Shown piece after piece: positions 1 to 5,044 of a DNA stretch of 5,377 nt; positions within the stretch are counted from its first letter, which is position 1; each line of letters opens with the position of its first letter. The stretch spans positions 1 through 5,377 of the forward strand of contig JAZRSW010000026.1 of the NCBI GenBank assembly GCA_045651745.1. The letters are read 5' to 3'. A model generated the notes under the pieces. It searched no databases, had not been told where the DNA came from, and saw only the letters and a list, made by a program, of their open reading frames with translations. The DNA is from UMGS172 sp045651745. Lineage in GTDB: Bacteria > Bacillota > Clostridia > Oscillospirales > Acutalibacteraceae. A program made the position numbers and the translations under genes.

Positions 1-562
1 TACCGTTGATTTTCTCGTGCATTTTTTCAAAGACGGTGATAAGATTGCTGAAACTCCAAAGGTCAATACCTGCTTCAGGCTCGTCAAACACAGTTAGCTC
101 AGTACCTCTTGCCATAGCCATGGCAATCTCAATACGCTTTAATTCACCGCCCGAAAGACTTGCATTAACCTCACGGTCAACATACTCTCTTGCGCAAAGA
201 CCGACTTCTGAAAGATATTTGCAAACATCGGCAACACTCAAATTCTTACCGCTTGCCAAGGTTACTAAATCTTTAACGGTAATGCCCTTAAAACGCACAG
301 GCTGTTGGAAAGCGTAACTAATGCCCATTTTTGCGCGTTCTGTAATGGTAGCGTTGGTAATATCCTTACCATTGAAAAGAATTTGACCTGATGTCGGCAA
401 ATAGATGCCTGCAATTAACTTTGCCAAGGTAGATTTACCGCCACCGTTAGGACCGGTTAAAGCAACAAATCCCTCATCGATAGTTAAACTTACATTTTTA
501 ATAATATCTTTACTTCCGTTATCATTTTCAGCCGAAAACGATACATTTTTCAATTCTAACAT
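1..562 (-). CDS. sufC: SufC-type Fe-S cluster assembly ABC ATPase (3' end cut by window edge)
   Basis: Cytosolic ABC ATPase expected to work with SufB/SufD scaffold proteins in iron-sulfur cluster assembly. The first 187 residues are present; the family is usually about 240-250 long, so the C-terminus lies beyond base 1. Visible motifs are Walker A GPNGGGKST (residues 37-45), Q-loop AFQQP (85-89), signature LSGGE (136-140), Walker B LTVFDE (156-161) and D-loop EAGID (163-167). The run FDEPEAGIDLWSF is, from memory, typical of the archaeal and anaerobic-clostridial SufC branch; the proteobacterial form reads more like DETDSGLD. The start at 562 is set by GGAGG at 568-572, five bases upstream. 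A four-bp hairpin CCGA/TCGG overlaps the upstream edge of this Shine-Dalgarno and could weakly mask it. In such genomes sufB normally follows immediately, which would be left of the window. The ABC ATPase call is certain; SufC rather than a transporter ATPase rests on the GELKRIEIAMAMARG and EPEAGIDLW sequences. Confidence 0.88.
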   Translation of the reverse strand, partial: MLELKNVSFSAENDNGSKDIIKNVSLTIDEGFVALTGPNGGGKSTLAKLIAGIYLPTSGQILFNGKDITNATITERAKMGISYAFQQPVRFKGITVKDLVTLASGKNLSVADVCKYLSEVGLCAREYVDREVNASLSGGELKRIEIAMAMARGTELTVFDEPEAGIDLWSFSNLITVFEKMHEKING

Positions 563-599
563 TTCATCCTCCGATTTTTTCGGTAATATAGCCAAATAT

Positions 600-627
600 A
601 TTATACACAAAATCTAACATTTAGCAA
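600..627 (-). promoter_or_regulatory. Probable sigma-A promoter of sufC
   Basis: On the minus strand a -35 TTGCTA (622-627) and a perfect -10 TATAAT (600-605) are separated by 16 bases. Both lie in the 68-base gap between the bioY stop and the sufC start, giving a leader of about 30 bases. No convincing terminator separates bioY from sufC, so readthrough from bioY is possible in addition to this promoter. Confidence 0.6.
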
Positions 628-630
628 GTG

Positions 631-1167
631 TTATTTAACATATTTTGATACTCTTAAAGAGATAATTGACGCCACAAATATTTTTAAAATGTCGGGCAAT
701 ATAAAAGGCACGACCGTTGTTAATAAAACAGCACCGAACGATGCCGAATTTCCGTAAACAAAAACAAACCACAAAACACCGCAAATGTATACTACTATCT
801 GCCCTATGACCATAGATATCAGCATCCGTTTTAGCGATTTGACATTTTTATAAGTAATTATACCGATAACTATGCTCGAAATGAATAATCCAACAATAAA
901 TCCGCCCGTGCTTCCCATAAGAACGCCAAAACCACCCTGAAACGAGTGAAAAACAGGCAGACCGATTAAACCTAACACAATATATAAACCTACCGCTACC
1001 GTACCTCGTCTTAATCCCAAAACCGCAACAGCAGTGAACACACCTAAAGTCTGCAAAGTGAACGGTACTGCAGAAAATGAAACAGAAATCCAGGAGCAAA
1101 CAACTATTATTGCAGTGAAAAGTGCAGTTAATGATATATCATATATAATATTTTTCTTCTGCTTCAT
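631..1167 (-). CDS. bioY: BioY, biotin-binding S component of an ECF transporter
   Basis: Integral membrane protein that captures biotin and delivers it through the shared ECF energizing module (EcfA, EcfA', EcfT, none in this window). At 178 residues it has normal family length. After a basic N-terminus (MKQKKN) come about six hydrophobic helices. Recognisable BioY segments are SAVPFTLQTLGVF near residues 32-44, GLRRGTVAVGLYIVLGLIGLPVF near 51-73, and FQGGFGVLMGSTGGFIVGL near 76-94, the conserved glycine-rich biotin-site region. The start is taken as ATG at 1167 because GGCGGTGA, a near match to GGAGGTGA, ends five bases upstream. An in-frame GTG at 1176 lies inside that Shine-Dalgarno and would add three residues with no good site of its own. 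The gene is divergent from trmB with its own promoter. No other biotin genes are adjacent, so it is probably a solitary S component feeding a group II ECF system. Confidence 0.93.
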   Translation of the reverse strand: MKQKKNIIYDISLTALFTAIIVVCSWISVSFSAVPFTLQTLGVFTAVAVLGLRRGTVAVGLYIVLGLIGLPVFHSFQGGFGVLMGSTGGFIVGLFISSIVIGIITYKNVKSLKRMLISMVIGQIVVYICGVLWFVFVYGNSASFGAVLLTTVVPFILPDILKIFVASIISLRVSKYVK

Positions 1168-1202
1168 CTTTCTCACCGCCCTTTTCTTTTACTTGTAACA
1201 AT

Positions 1203-1231
1203 ATTATATTATCGTGAAATATCAAAGTCAA
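1203..1231 (-). promoter_or_regulatory. Strong sigma-A promoter of bioY, with possible operator-like repeats
   Basis: On the minus strand -35 TTGACT (1226-1231) and -10 TATAAT (1203-1208) are spaced by exactly 17 bases, predicting a start near 1196 and a leader of about 30 bases. The palindrome TTGTAACAA (1193-1201) sits at the predicted start, and a matching inverted hexamer TTACAA lies at 1232-1237, just upstream of the -35. BioY genes are commonly controlled by BirA, but the 33-base gap between these half-sites does not fit the usual BirA operator, so only the promoter is called. Confidence 0.75.
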
Positions 1232-1263
1232 TTACAATATTGAATATAATTTAAAATTCACCG

Positions 1264-1292
1264 TTGCAAAGAAAGTGTATATATGTTATAAT
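1264..1292 (+). promoter_or_regulatory. Sigma-A promoter of the trmB-dacA operon
   Basis: A -35 TTGCAA (1264-1269), a 17-base spacer and a -10 TATAAT (1287-1292), preceded by TGT at 1284-1286, which makes it an extended -10 (TGnTATAAT). The predicted start near 1299 leaves about 40 bases of leader before trmB. It is divergent from the bioY promoter, with about 32 bases between the two -35 elements. Confidence 0.75.
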
Positions 1293-1338
1293 TTTTATAA
1301 ATTTACACAATATATAGTGACTTTAGGTTGGTAACTTT

Positions 1339-2010
1339 ATGAGAATGAAAAGACTTAAACATTTAGAAGAACGTAAAACCGCTTGCGGTGGATGGCTTAT
1401 TTCAGCCAACAGTGATGATTTAAACTTTGCTACTGCCGGTGACGTTAAGGATTATATAGATTTAAAAGAGTGGTTCGGTACCGAACGTCCTATTTGGCTT
1501 GAAATCGGTTGCGGAAAAGGTCAATTTGCTTGCGAATTAGCTAAACAACATCCCGAAATTAACATTATCGCTGTCGAGAAAAACAGTAACGTAATTGTTC
1601 AAGCCTGCGAAAAGGCACAGGAATTAGGTATTGAAAACGTCAGATTTTTAAAATGCGGCGCGGAATACCTTACTAAATTTTTAAAAGACGGGACTGTTGA
1701 AAGAATATTCTTAAACTTTTCCTGCCCGTTCCCTAAAAAAAGTCACCAAAGTCACCGTTTGACCTCCCCTACTTTTTTAAAGCTTTATAAGTCACTGTTA
1801 GCACCAAATGCCGAAATTCATCAAAAGACCGACAACCGTCAGTTGTTTGAATATTCAATTGAACAACTGTCTAATTACGGCTTTATATTGAAAAACATTT
1901 CACTCGACCTGCACCACAGCAATTTTGAAGGCAATATAGTAACGGAGTACGAGCAACGCTTTATATCGCAAGGGTTGCCGATTTACCGCCTTGAAGCTTA
2001 TTTAAAGTAA
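1339..2010 (+). CDS. trmB: tRNA (guanine-N7)-methyltransferase TrmB, variant catalytic motif
   Basis: Class I SAM-dependent enzyme expected to make m7G46 in the tRNA variable loop. Its 223 residues match the family. The SAM-binding motif I is LEIGCGKGQF (54-63), followed by the acidic VEK (79-81). The TrmB signature region is LNFSCPFPKKSHQSHRLTS (125-143), with QKTDN (162-166) and TEYEQRF (202-208) downstream. In most family members the first of these reads NFSDPWPKKRH..RRLT; here the usual Asp is Cys129 and the Trp is Phe131. That Asp is regarded as functionally important in the E. coli enzyme, so activity should not be taken for granted, although the rest of the fold and the KTDN motif are intact. 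The start at 1339 is preceded by AGGTTGG (1325-1331) at seven bases; a second in-frame ATG at 1345 is also possible. The gene is first in a two-gene unit with dacA. Confidence 0.92.
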   Translation: MRMKRLKHLEERKTACGGWLISANSDDLNFATAGDVKDYIDLKEWFGTERPIWLEIGCGKGQFACELAKQHPEINIIAVEKNSNVIVQACEKAQELGIENVRFLKCGAEYLTKFLKDGTVERIFLNFSCPFPKKSHQSHRLTSPTFLKLYKSLLAPNAEIHQKTDNRQLFEYSIEQLSNYGFILKNISLDLHHSNFEGNIVTEYEQRFISQGLPIYRLEAYLK

Positions 2011-2028
2011 TAATAAAGGAAGTTTAAA

Positions 2029-3132
2029 ATGTCTTACTATAACGACCACGCCAAATACGGCGATTTTATAGAAAGCTACACGCCAAATAGCGGTGGCTCA
2101 CGAAAACCACCTAAAAAGAAAAAGCTTAAATTAAAGCGTTTGATTAAATCGGGGCTGCTGATTTTTAATGTAGTGTTGGCTATTGTTATTATTTCTTTAA
2201 TAATAAATGCTATCGGCAAAGACAAAACACCACCAACCGACTTGAGTTCAGTGGTTTCAAGCGGTGTTGATGTTAGTTCAACCGAAAGTGTCACCGAGGT
2301 TGATACAACGCCTAAATTTACCGTAAAACGTCCTACCGACTCTAATTACACTGTTACATTAGGCAATGAAATAGAAAGTCCGTATGCCGTTTTGATTGAT
2401 GCTTCTAATGACACAATTTTAGCTCGTCGCAATGCTGACCAGGTCATTTATCCTGCTTCAATGACAAAGGTTATGACATTGCTTGTAGCAGCGGAAAATA
2501 TTGATAACGTAAACGACACGTTCAAAATGACATACGCCCTTATCGACCCTTTATATAAAGAAGGTTTAACACTCGGCGGTTTTTGTAACAATGAAGACGT
2601 AAAATTGATTGATATGTTTTACGCTATGATTTTAGAATCGGGCGCTGATGCTGCCGTCGGTCTTGCGACCTATGTATCAGGTAGCGAAGAAGAGTTCGTA
2701 AAACTGATGAACCAAAAATGTGACGAACTTAATCTCAAAAACACTCATTTTACCAACGCAAGCGGTATGCATAACAAAGAAAATTATACCACTTGTGTTG
2801 AAATGGCTATGATTATGCGCGCGGCAATGGAAAATGACTTCTGCCGCGAGATTCTTTCAACTGAATGGTACACAGTACCCGCGAACGAGTTCCATAAAGA
2901 GCTCAAATATCATAGCGGTATGTTCCAGAAGATGTACGGTACGGAGCCTAAAGTTGCTACTATTCAGGGTGGCAAAACAGGTTTTACAAGTCAGTCACTA
3001 TATTGTCTTGTTAGTTTTGGTAAGACCGATGACGGCCGAGAAATTATTTGTGTAACTGCCAAGGGTGACCGCAAATATGCACCGATTTACGATGCAATTG
3101 AACTTTATAGGGACTACACTCACCCAAATTAA
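2029..3132 (+). CDS. Membrane-anchored D-alanyl-D-alanine carboxypeptidase (S11 family)
   Basis: Penicillin-binding serine peptidase expected to trim the terminal D-Ala of peptidoglycan stem peptides outside the cell. Its 367 residues begin with a cytosolic basic stretch (KPPKKKKLKLKRLIK, 26-40), then one membrane helix (about 42-61) that probably acts as an uncleaved anchor, a Ser/Thr/Val-rich linker (about 64-105), and the S11 catalytic domain (about 110-365). The active-site SxxK is SMTK (144-147, nucleophile Ser144) and the KTG motif is 316-318 within GGKTGFTSQS. The second motif, normally SxN (SGND or SAND), reads SGAD at 204-207, so the conserved Asn is Ala206. There is no clear PBP5-type C-terminal beta domain or amphipathic membrane helix, so the N-terminal helix is likely the only anchor. 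AAGGAAG (2016-2022) lies six bases before the ATG, and the 18-base gap to trmB indicates cotranscription. It belongs to the DacA/DacF group, but the exact paralogue cannot be named. Confidence 0.9.
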   Translation: MSYYNDHAKYGDFIESYTPNSGGSRKPPKKKKLKLKRLIKSGLLIFNVVLAIVIISLIINAIGKDKTPPTDLSSVVSSGVDVSSTESVTEVDTTPKFTVKRPTDSNYTVTLGNEIESPYAVLIDASNDTILARRNADQVIYPASMTKVMTLLVAAENIDNVNDTFKMTYALIDPLYKEGLTLGGFCNNEDVKLIDMFYAMILESGADAAVGLATYVSGSEEEFVKLMNQKCDELNLKNTHFTNASGMHNKENYTTCVEMAMIMRAAMENDFCREILSTEWYTVPANEFHKELKYHSGMFQKMYGTEPKVATIQGGKTGFTSQSLYCLVSFGKTDDGREIICVTAKGDRKYAPIYDAIELYRDYTHPN

Positions 3133-3161
3133 AATTTAGCAAAAATAATAAATCTCCCCAC

Positions 3162-3190
3162 TTGACAAAACTCAAAATATAAAGTAAAAT
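3162..3190 (+). promoter_or_regulatory. Strong sigma-A promoter of the tRNA-Pro region
   Basis: A consensus -35 TTGACA (3162-3167), 17-base spacer and -10 TAAAAT (3185-3190), starting 30 bases after the dacA stop. The predicted start is about 3197. It faces the truncated tRNA-Pro and the intact tRNA-Pro, and no comparable promoter is visible immediately upstream of the latter, so it is the best candidate to drive the whole RNA unit. Confidence 0.75.
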
Positions 3191-3224
3191 AATCACCGTT
3201 GACTGTATTAGTCAGCGGTGATTT
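3191..3224 (+). terminator. 14-bp hairpin after dacA, overlapping the start of the tRNA unit
   Basis: Bases 3191-3204 pair with 3210-3223 (one G-U) around a five-base loop GTATT. It is the only strong hairpin behind dacA and probably ends that operon. The plus-strand tail (ATTTATCATTAG) is a poor U-tract; on the minus strand the stem is followed by ATTATTTTACTTT, a better one. The predicted start of the 3162-3190 promoter falls inside the left arm, so the tRNA transcript itself would carry only part of the stem. Confidence 0.5.
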
Positions 3225-3250
3225 ATCATTAGTCTATTACAAAGTTATTT

Positions 3251-3290
3251 CGAGGTGTCGCCCAGTTGGTAGGGCGCTAGTTTTGGGAGC
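3251..3290 (+). pseudogene. Truncated tRNA-Pro(TGG), 5' half only
   Basis: This is a textbook 5' half of a tRNA-Pro: acceptor 5' strand CGAGGTG (3251-3257), D stem GCCC/GGGC (3260-3263 and 3272-3275) with loop AGTTGGTA, anticodon 5' stem CTAGT (3277-3281) and loop TTTGGGA (3282-3288) with anticodon TGG at 3284-3286. After GC (3289-3290) the expected CTAG-type 3' stem is lost. No variable loop, GTTCRA T loop or 3' acceptor strand follows before the next tRNA. It differs from the intact copy at several positions, so it is an older or distinct copy rather than a fresh partial duplication. It cannot make a normal tRNA alone. Confidence 0.75.
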
Positions 3291-3448
3291 GTGCCCGGCA
3301 CGAAATGCCGTAGAAAAGCAAAAGTCCCGAAAAGCCTTTAACGGTGCGGACTTTTGGCACTTTACGAAAACTCAAAAAAGCGTGGATTTTGCATTTGACC
3401 ACAGTTTGTCCCACTTCCACGCAAAAATAAGAAAAATTGAATAAAAAT
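3291..3448 (+). other. Hairpin-rich spacer between truncated and intact tRNA-Pro
   Basis: There is no credible protein gene here; the open frames that cross it read through tRNA sequence. Three inverted repeats are visible. CGTGCC/GGCACG (3290-3302) is mutually exclusive with CGGCA/TGCCG (3296-3310). AAAAGTCC (3320-3327) pairs with GGACTTTT (3348-3355), extendable by GC/GC across a bulged G. GCGTGGA (3380-3386) pairs with TCCACGC (3416-3422). The last is preceded by six A (3374-3379), so on the minus strand it reads as a stem followed by six T. The spacer could be a small inserted repeat, a structured part of the tRNA precursor, or decayed tRNA-array DNA. Confidence 0.45.
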
Positions 3449-3524
3449 CGGGGTGTGGCGCAGTTGGGAGCGCGCGACATTTGGGATGTTGAGGCCGCAG
3501 GTTCGAACCCTGTCACTCCGACCA
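3449..3524 (+). tRNA. tRNA-Pro (anticodon TGG)
   Basis: A complete 76-base cloverleaf including encoded CCA. Acceptor CGGGGTG/CACTCCG has one G-U pair. The D stem is GCGC/GCGC with loop AGTTGGGA. Anticodon stem CGACA/TGTTG encloses loop TTTGGGA, with anticodon TGG at 3482-3484. Variable loop is AGGCC, T stem GCAGG/CCTGT with loop TTCGAAC, discriminator A, then CCA (3522-3524). It reads proline codons CCN, mainly CCA and CCG. A strong terminator follows five bases later, so it is the last gene of its transcript. Confidence 0.97.
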
Positions 3525-3528
3525 GGCT

Positions 3529-3570
3529 AACGAGTCCGAATTAAAAAAGTTCGGACTCGTTTTCTGATTT
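3529..3570 (+). terminator. Intrinsic terminator of tRNA-Pro
   Basis: A perfect 12-bp stem, 3529-3540 (AACGAGTCCGAA) with 3550-3561, has a nine-base loop TTAAAAAAG and is followed by TTTTCTGATTT. It is a classic Rho-independent terminator that ends the tRNA unit and insulates it from the next gene. Confidence 0.92.
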
Positions 3571-3649
3571 AAACATTAAAAGTTTCTCTTGAAAAAACTT
3601 CTAATAACCGAATGTTTTAAAGAACTATTAACAATGAGTGGAGGTATCT

Positions 3650-4915
3650 ATGAAAAAACGTATCAATTATGCGTTGCTTATCATTACCATACTGTGTCTA
3701 GTGATTGCAATAAAACTCTCATCAATGCCAGTATTCGAATTTCTTCCTAATCCTATTAAATCATTTTTTATCACAGCGCCACATACACAAGAACAATTCA
3801 GCTTCATTTATGATTTAGCGATGGGTTTTATATTAAGTGCATTGTTCTATTTTATAGTTGACGTTGTGCCTGAACAAATTAAAATACATAAAGCCAAGAA
3901 GTTATTAAGTCCCCAAGTCAATAGGCTACTAGAATATATGGAACAAATTATCTCTATAATAGTTTCAGTCTATGAACGCAACCCAAACTTAAATGAGTTG
4001 ACCAATAAAGACTTTTTAATTCTCGATGGCGAAACCATAATCGCAAATCAAGAGATATCATATCTCACTACAACTTATTACTCAAATGGAAAGAGGAAAA
4101 CAGCCGTCCACAGTTATGGAACACCCAATAGAATAATCAAAGACAAGATAATTCAAATAAACAAGTGCGTAGAGCAAATAAAAAATTTCGAATATTTTTA
4201 TTCCGACTACACCGAACTTATAGAATATATTAGAATCATCGAAAGTAACGACCTTTTAAATTGGTACAAATCAAAAGAAAAAAATGAAAGTCCTTGTTTT
4301 TTATTACAAGGCACAAATAAAGGTGTTACAGAATTCATATCATTATACTCAAAAATCAAAAAATTGAAATTTAATACGGAATACACTTCAACAACTTTGG
4401 ATACAAAATCTGCCACGAAAAAATATAAGCAAGAACGTGATGACGGAACATTACTAAAACATGTTTTTGATTGTCAACAAAAACAACACAATTTAGCAAT
4501 CAGCAATCCAACATTGATTGTTGGAAGCAAAAAATATACTACTAGAATACTAACCGATTTTCTATCCAAACGATTTAAAGTTACTTATACAAATTTTGAG
4601 TGTTTAGATTTTGACAAACTATCTGATTTCAAATATGTTGTTTTCATTGTTGATTCAACAACCCGAAAATTCATGACATATATGCAATCAAAGATTAAAA
4701 TTCCAGTGAATGTAATACTCCTTTCAGAAGCGACCCCCATAAGAAGAAGTTCAAAAAAGCTGTTCAAATCAACCAACATTACTATTATTGACGAATTGTT
4801 TTTTGAGAGTGGTTGGAAATTCTTTTCAATACCGTTGAATAAAGAAGAACCCTCCGAAAAAAGTATTGTTGAAATAGAGGGAAAACTGCGTAATATATGT
4901 TTTAACGATAAGTAA
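3650..4915 (+). CDS. Unknown two-helix membrane protein with large cytosolic region
   Basis: I do not recognise this protein. With the start at ATG 3650 it has 421 residues; GGAGG (3640-3644) lies five bases upstream, and an in-frame GTG at 3638 overlaps that site and is unlikely. The N-terminus MKKR leads into helix 1 (about 6-23), a loop of roughly 28 residues, and helix 2 (about 52-74). Lys-rich flanks place both ends in the cytosol. Residues 75-280 are charged and mostly helical in appearance. Residues 286-395 alternate hydrophobic strands with helices: TLIVGS (288-293), YVVFIVD (329-335), VNVILLSEA (353-361) and ITIIDELFF (377-385). The spacing recalls a receiver or other Rossmann-like fold. 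Asp335 and Ser359 sit where a receiver has its phospho-Asp and Ser/Thr, but the acidic pair and the conserved Lys are missing. Its base composition is more AT-rich than the housekeeping genes, and it stands alone between tRNA-Pro and a recombinase-like gene, suggesting acquired cargo. No clear promoter was seen. Confidence 0.85.
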   Translation: MKKRINYALLIITILCLVIAIKLSSMPVFEFLPNPIKSFFITAPHTQEQFSFIYDLAMGFILSALFYFIVDVVPEQIKIHKAKKLLSPQVNRLLEYMEQIISIIVSVYERNPNLNELTNKDFLILDGETIIANQEISYLTTTYYSNGKRKTAVHSYGTPNRIIKDKIIQINKCVEQIKNFEYFYSDYTELIEYIRIIESNDLLNWYKSKEKNESPCFLLQGTNKGVTEFISLYSKIKKLKFNTEYTSTTLDTKSATKKYKQERDDGTLLKHVFDCQQKQHNLAISNPTLIVGSKKYTTRILTDFLSKRFKVTYTNFECLDFDKLSDFKYVVFIVDSTTRKFMTYMQSKIKIPVNVILLSEATPIRRSSKKLFKSTNITIIDELFFESGWKFFSIPLNKEEPSEKSIVEIEGKLRNICFNDK

Positions 4916-5016
4916 AACACATCAAAAAATCTATCATTTGCACTAATTGTGTGCACCTTGTAATATAGCAGAACTTTATAAAAATATTTTTCTTTGTTTA
5001 CTGCAAACCAATTTTT

Positions 5017-5044
5017 GAGGGCGCCTTACTCGGTGCCCTCTTTT
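5017..5044 (+). terminator. Intrinsic terminator between convergent genes
   Basis: GAGGGCGCC (5017-5025) pairs with GGTGCCCTC (5032-5040) in nine pairs, one of them G-U, with the six-base loop TTACTC, followed by TTTT (5041-5044). The T-run fits plus-strand transcripts, that is the unknown gene ending at 4915. On the minus strand the stem is followed by AAAAATT rather than T. It overlaps the last codons of the minus-strand gene, whose stop codon lies in the loop. Confidence 0.65.

Noticed and set aside
6..617. Plus-strand open frames opposite sufC (6-317 and 405-617)
   Set aside because: The minus strand encodes all the ABC ATPase motifs through this stretch; the plus-strand frames are shadows without ribosome sites.
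3199..3444. Plus-strand open frame of 81 codons over the hairpin, tRNA half and spacer
   Set aside because: It starts inside the terminator hairpin, reads through the tRNA-Pro 5' half and has no Shine-Dalgarno or protein-like composition.
3277..3516. Minus-strand open frame of 79 codons beginning MTGFEPAAS
   Set aside because: Its first codons are the antisense of the tRNA-Pro T arm and anticodon region, a well-known source of false genes. It crosses both tRNA sequences and has no ribosome binding site.
3251..3524. A tRNA-Pro interrupted by a self-splicing intron, with the 3' half supplied downstream
   Set aside because: The downstream sequence is a complete tRNA with its own acceptor 5' strand. 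No GTTCRA T loop occurs between 3291 and 3448, no group I core or splice-site pairing was recognised, and 158 bases is short for such introns.
3581..3617. Possible promoter for the unknown gene (TTGAAA at 3589-3594)
   Set aside because: At 17 bases downstream the sequence is ATGTTT, not a -10 element, and the TTTTAA further on needs a 20-base spacer; too weak to call.
4585..4956. Minus-strand open frame of 123 codons opposite the unknown membrane protein gene
   Set aside because: It lies mostly inside the coding region of the 3650-4915 gene, which has the better ribosome site and protein features. Its composition looks like an antisense shadow.
4930..4965. Short inverted repeat TGCAC/GTGCA downstream of the unknown gene, as an attachment or regulator site
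   Set aside because: Only five pairs with a seven-base loop and no second copy in the window, which is expected by chance.
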